A stretch of 64,000 bases of DNA, taken from positions 64,792,219 through 64,856,218 of the forward strand of contig NC_133657.1 in the NCBI RefSeq assembly GCF_009905375.1. The letters are read 5' to 3'. Position 1 is the stretch's first letter, and every line of letters begins with the position of its first letter. The notes under the pieces were generated by a model. It did not search any database and was not told where the DNA came from. It saw only the letters and a program-made list of their open reading frames with translations. Position numbers and translations under genes: made by a program. This document shows, one piece after another, positions 58,717 to 64,000 of this stretch. This stretch comes from Apium graveolens (Eukaryota; Streptophyta; Magnoliopsida; Apiales; Apiaceae).

Positions 58717-60880
58717 AAAAGGATTCCATTCCGAAATCAGTTTATAAACAGGCGTGGATGTCTCACATGACAACCTTGAGTTCTCATGTTGACTTCACAG
58801 TATTCGATCTCTTCATAAATTTTCCACTCTTCTGTCAAATATATTTCAGAGTACTCGTTCTTGTAGACCTATGTTCACTCCATGTTGTTCCACATATGCT
58901 AAGTCTGGCTGCAAGTTTATTAGCTCCTTTTCAATCACTACCTCCCGAGAGGCACTTTAACAATGCTTGGTCTGTTACATCATACTTTCTGTCCTTATAG
59001 TTCTGGTCCGCATATCTTTAGTGTTCATCCCGTGCTGCCACTAGCCGAGTTCTGATAAGTTCTAGGAATTTTTTTGGTCAGTTGACTCAAATATGGTCCA
59101 AGTATTCTCCGCTTACCAACTTCTTCCCAACAAAAGGGAGAACGATTCTTTCTTCCGTACAAAGCTTTATAGCCCGCATGATAACTCGTTATTGTTGGTA
59201 ATTCGATTCATGCCAACTGGTCACTTCATCTTCCTTCAATCTATAATAAGGACTATTAGCGCATCTTCTAGTGTTTGGAATTCTCCTGCAACTTATTCAT
59301 TTCCCCCTCCATTACTCTCACTAAGGCTAGAGTTCCGTTCCTTAACATTTTCTCATTTTGGCGCATCATCTCTATCGATTATTTTATGTAAGAAGTTCTC
59401 GTTGCACTTTTACACGCTCGTATCCTATTACATGTTTAGCGTCAGATTTAACATTTCTTCCCGTAGTAACGTAAGGCACGTCGGGTCCTGTTGCCATCTT
59501 GAAGGAAGCACCATTTCAGACACAATCGATTGATACATTTTAGAATCATGGAACGCTCAGCTTCCGCTATCGGTCAGACTTCTTTAATCATTCCGCGTAT
59601 AATATCTATAGTATTATGATACCTTCTGGGTCGTACTTTTTATTCTCTCTAGCGCCTTAGACGTACTCGCGTTTATTGGTATCTGCTACTAGTGGCCTTT
59701 TAAAGGGCGTGTACGATCTTTTTTGCCTTCAGTCAGCTCTAACCATAACAGCCTTCGTTCTTCCACGTTGTCCTTCGTAAGGGATATCGGCATCTATTTT
59801 CCGTATGCTCGCGTGGTAAGTACATCTGTATGAATTTTCCGTCAACGATAGGCGATTCTCCTAACCGTTCCAAATAAAAGGCAAGTCGATAGACGTATCT
59901 TCAATGGTCTGGATAGTCCTCCTATCCTACTTGTCGATTTAAGAACTTTAAGTCATGCCTCTGTTCGTCCTTTCTCACAATCCTTATGTGGTGCAATATC
60001 ACGCGGTCTCTCTATCACCAATTATCTCTTCCGCATTCATAATAATTTTATAGAGCGGAGATCTATCCTTTACATAATAAAATAAGCGGTCTTATTTAAC
60101 CTATTACTCAAAATCCTAAAATAGCATGGTGGCTTACTTGGTTCCTGATAATCCTCCTCCATAATATTATAATAAGCTCTTACTCCCATTTGGGTCATTT
60201 ACAGGCCGCAATCGCCAAAATTTTAAACCTCGCCTTTCCGTTTTCACTTTCAACCATGTCGAGTACTTACTTTCCTAATCAATGATATCCCTTTCATATT
60301 CGGTCATGACTAACATCCTTTTAAGTTTCTAGGCATCATCAAGTCTTCCAGTTACCTAATAAAGGGTTCTATTCACCTTGTCTCAACTTCAAAATTCATT
60401 CATGCGATCCTTTTCATCAGTTATCCTGAAATTTATTAATCTCAATTTATCTTTTACTACTTAAAGTGTCGGCCACCATATTGGCCTTTCCTTAATGATA
60501 ATAGATTTCTCAATCACAACTCCTGATCAATTTGACTATAGCCTCTACCTCGTGTTCAATGTAAGAAAAAAAATTCCAAATTTTTCTCATAAGTTAAACT
60601 TTTTGTCCCTTTCAGTGCGAACCTTATCGCGATTATTCTAGATTATTATTATAATACCTTACGTCACGGTACTTAAGTCGCATAGACATATCATTATACT
60701 TCACAAAAAATCATATTCCTCGAATTCATACATGCTTGGTCTTTCCCGAATTCATTAGTACTTATCCTGATAGTGTTTCACAGAAGCGTACCTCACTAAT
60801 CACGTTAATATCTTTATTATCATTCTTTTATAATCATGTTAAAGATCCTTAGGATGATAACTAAACATGGTATTCCCTTT
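58717..60880 (-). pseudogene. pol: E8 pol relic: chromodomain, integrase, RNase H
   Basis: No frame remains, but the nucleotide sequence follows E9 in order: the segment after the polypurine tract (about 58740-59040, chromodomain region), an integrase segment with fragments of the peptide near tcttccgtac (59135-59285 and again about 59780-59930), and at about 60468 the words gtcggccaccatattggcct, matching the end of RNase H in E9 (46590). Stops are everywhere. Plus-strand frames at 58758-59000 and 59093-59533 are antisense readings of this relic. Confidence 0.6.
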
Positions 60881-62783
60881 TCAAAATAACTTACTCATCA
60901 CGATGTTTCGATTGTACCATCATAACACTGAGTTTTTCAGTCTCATATTACAACAATCAGTTATTAACTATACCTCTCTTTGTTCGAAAGGAAATTAGCC
61001 TTGGAAGAATGATTTTCACGATATCAATATAATTTAGACATTCTTAACAAGATTTCAAAATCTAATATCTAAAGAAACAATTAGCTCTGAATAAAAGAGT
61101 CGCGACACTCAAAAGATTTATTACTTGGAAGGAAGAATACAACAAGGATTATCCTTTCATGTCCTTAGAATTTAATATTATGATGTTATAGAGAATATTC
61201 CTTGAAAGCAATGATTGATGAATAATAACATCATACGAACAATACTTGTAAGATTTCCCCAATGAAAAAATACTTTTCTTTTCGAGTAATGAAAGAAATT
61301 TCCAATAACATCCTCAACCAAAGGTTAATCATTGAGGTTTCAAAGAGATGCTATTTTGAAATAAGGAATTTTATTCAATGATTAACAAATAAGGAAGTAT
61401 ATTGCTCTTCAATCACTTTATGATTGTAATTGGATATTCTTTATATAAATGAAAGAATAGAAAATTTCATGAACAAAATTTTCATAAAACTTAATATAAA
61501 TTCTCGTTTGAGTGGGCGACCTAGTTAGGTCTCAATTAAATCATTCTTTGAAAATTTCATCAACAATTAAATTTTGCATGTATGATGCACTATGGAATAA
61601 TAAAAATTTGATTGGAAGTAAAACTAGCAAAATAATAACTAGTTCATATCAAACATTATTATCAGCTGGCTAAGAAAATGGCCAGCTTAATTGGTTTGGC
61701 CCATAGAGACTAGATAGGAAGATTAGCTAGGCTTCCGTCGTATTAATTAAAATTATGACTAGTTAGGAAGATTAACTAGTCATTCATGAGAACATATGCA
61801 ACTAAGCATATTTTAGTTTGTTTGTAAAAAAAATATCTCAACATCGTAACCACTGAAGAAATTTGTGGCCACCCAGATGACAATTTTAAAATAAAGAGTT
61901 TTCAAATTGGGCCGAGAAAGACAATTATAACTCTGAATCGAGTGGCTTTGGCATCGGAACAATCGATAGCCTCTCATCAAATATTTCTTGCCAATAAAAT
62001 GGTACTCTCAGAGGTTTCCTCGTTCACATACTTTATCAGATTCTCGAATAGAATTGAATTCGGAATACCAATATCAAATTGATACCTTTACTCTGATTTC
62101 AAAGTTTAATATACAATTTCATCCTGAATAGAAGAAAAGGATTCCCGAGGAATCTATGGAGATTAGATCATCCATGTTTTTAACAATTTGTTAAATATTT
62201 ACCATCTTGACTGAGAAGAGTAGTATGAAAGAAGAATCAAGTGAAGATATTCATTATGAATATTCGTCGATTAATGGAGGAAAGTTTATTAAAATTTCTC
62301 GGATAGTTGAAAGAAAGTATAATTAGCTTTGAGCCGAACAAGAAGACCATGATCTATGAATTAAAATTCATGAATTAACTAAAAGAATTTAGTTAATGAT
62401 GTAGAGAAAGACTATTCAAGTTGTTGGTCACATCAGAAGTTCAAAGTAGGGAACTAAAAGGATTGCATGATATGACTTATCAAGGCAATACGAAAGATCA
62501 ACAATTTGGAGGGAGTAACGTGACAATGAGTAGGTGCCAAAATATTTCACAGATTATCCTAACTCTCGTTATTATCCGTCTGAGGATGATACCACCTCTT
62601 CGTCTTTGTAATTCCTTATTTCATCCAGTGTAACATCATTTCAAAATCGCTTACTAACTTGAATTTCGCAAGTATATCTATTATTCTGGTGTTTTACCTC
62701 AAAGACCTTACTCAGAATTATTCGAAAAGCTAACCCGATAGGGGCCTGCTACACGCATCCGTTATGAGTTACAAGTGGCCAGT
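60881..62783. other. Unassigned sequence, presumably E8 interior
   Basis: RT, protease and gag of E8 would be expected here but cannot be read. The sequence is AT-rich with purine-rich plus strand and short repeated words (gactagttaggaagattaact and a partial copy near 61700-61790). A short stretch at 62566-62590 (ccgtctgaggatg) again matches the integrase of E9 on the minus strand. No gene is supported. Confidence 0.4.
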
Positions 62784-64000
62784 TGTAACACTTCCAAATC
62801 TGGGGTCGGGGATCCGGTTTGTCACGAGTTCCATTTCTCTTAACAACACCCAATCTTAATAATTAATCAACTACTCTGTACTGTGACCCCACAATAAACA
62901 CACACACCACAAGTTATAGTCTCAGAGATGAACATCCAAAAATAATCACAAGTCATTTTATTCCACAATTATCTGCCAATACACCTTAAAAGGTTTTCTG
63001 AATAAATTTACATTTTCTTTGCCATTATTACAATTCATAAATATACATAAATCTGGTACATCGAAAGTTGAAAGCCTAGCCTATTGGTAGCTCCTACCTC
63101 AGCTACAGCGACATCAACGCCTATAGGAAACTACGGAACGTTTCCTATCCACTCGCGAATCGGGAGCTTGGTCCTGTTCATCTTTTCTATCTGTTGTTGT
63201 ATGATGAAAGAAGAAAGCAAGGGTGAGCAGCAAGCCCACCAAAATAATATGTATAATGATTACCAATATATGAGCCTTCTCATAGTACTCATGAAAGTCT
63301 TGGTCAAAAGAAATGAACCAAGTTGATATCTTAATGCGATGAAGTCGCAAAATATTCAGTATATATATATACATACATACTTTTCAAAATATTGGAAGTC
63401 CTCTTTCATGCATAATACACACAGAGTTCCAGTGTATAACTGTATAAAAATATCATTGCAAGGTGATCTCATATATCTAACCTTGTCTCAACGTTTTTCT
63501 GAAAATCTTTGTCATGCATAAGATAATCATTTACTAGATATAAGTTTAAAAGATGAAGTTACAAGATACTCCAATATACTTTTATCTTTTCCAAATACTA
63601 CTTGAACTACCACCGTTCAAGTTATAATTAGTTTCAAAAGTTCATCACATAGATGAGACTACAAGACCAGATTTGAATAGATTAAATCTTTAAAATATCA
63701 TCAAAATAAAATGAAGTTACGAGATACTTCATTTGATGCAAACATCATTTTGAAAACTTGACCCTGCCAACACTCAACAATCGCCCAACTGTAGCCTTTC
63801 TATCGAAGTGCTCTGGGTAGTGTTGCAGAAATATCCAATTGGATGATGAACTCATTACGGGAGTTTGCCGCGCCAGGAAGACCACTTACGATGATCAGTC
63901 GTAGTAGTGCAACCCCACCATTTTCTACATGTAGAGGAGAACCTTTCGGATTTACTTGTCAACCGAACACTGGACTCCTAAGGAATGGACCGTCTTAGCG
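62784..64000 (-). mobile_element. E11: Tekay-like LTR, partial, runs off window
   Basis: Begins tgtaacacttccaaatctgg, a typical terminus for this group (compare E9 tgtaacacccccagatccgg), with tatagtctcagagatgaaca and aagcaagggtgagca at the same relative positions as in E9. There is no primer site before it, so this is either the 3' LTR of a minus-strand element or a solo LTR; the flank for checking a TSD is ccagt (62779-62783). It is not the partner of the E8 LTR, which differs. Confidence 0.7.

Noticed and set aside
58758..59533. Plus-strand frames of 80 and 146 codons
   Set aside because: Antisense of the degraded chromodomain and integrase region of E8.

Overview
The window is plant nuclear DNA, most likely from a eudicot, made almost entirely of LTR retrotransposons inserted into one another. 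This rests on AT-rich sequence, initiator-Met-tRNA primer sites, SIRE- and Angela-type Ty1/copia elements with TATA-box LTRs, and Tekay-type Ty3/gypsy chromoviruses. I found no host protein gene, rRNA, tRNA or CRISPR array. The species cannot be fixed from the sequence.

Layout (labels E1-E11 are mine). E1 (1 to about 3330, minus) is the end of a SIRE-type envelope-like ORF that runs off the left edge. E2 (plus, Ty1/copia) sits in E1; its 5' LTR (about 3321 to 37069) is split in three by E3 and E5. E3 (3898-26682, plus, SIRE type, 597-bp LTRs, TSD caagg) has E4 inserted in its env-like ORF. E4 (10883-23620, minus, SIRE type, 1.28-kb LTRs, TSD aacag) is the most complete copia element. E5 (27695-36822, minus, Angela type, 1575-bp LTRs, TSD aatcc) carries a solo LTR, E6 (33114-34181, TSD gattc). 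E2 continues to 39898 with its primer site, leader and a decayed gag-like stretch, and holds E7 (37607-38373), a deleted pogo/Tigger-like DNA transposon with TA duplications.

From 39899 a decayed Tekay-like element, E8 (minus), begins. E9 (39910-54740, minus, 3.87-kb LTRs, TSD gcccc) is inserted 11 bp inside the E8 LTR. E9 is the best-preserved gypsy element: an extra ORF, gag, protease, RT, RNase H, integrase and chromodomain, with only a few lesions. Its left LTR holds another solo LTR, E10 (43488-44704, TSD tattc), of the E4 family. E8 resumes at 54746 with the rest of its LTR and a heavily degraded pol, followed by unassigned sequence. A further Tekay-like LTR, E11, starts at 62784 and leaves the window.

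Within each element the genes follow the usual retroelement logic: gag forms the particle, pol supplies protease, integrase, RT and RNase H, the tRNA primer site and polypurine tract prime reverse transcription, and the LTR U3 carries the promoter. None looks able to move by itself as it stands: E3 and E5 have lost the RT core, E4 has several stops and a changed integrase residue, and E9 has two stops, two frameshifts and a changed integrase residue.

The most unusual signal is in the SIRE-type elements. Each LTR family has its own array of short repeats or hairpins upstream of a TATA box. E4 repeats the same kind of hairpin five times in the more than 1 kb of non-coding sequence between pol and its env-like ORF, followed by a TATA-like tract. 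This looks like an internal promoter module for the env-like gene.
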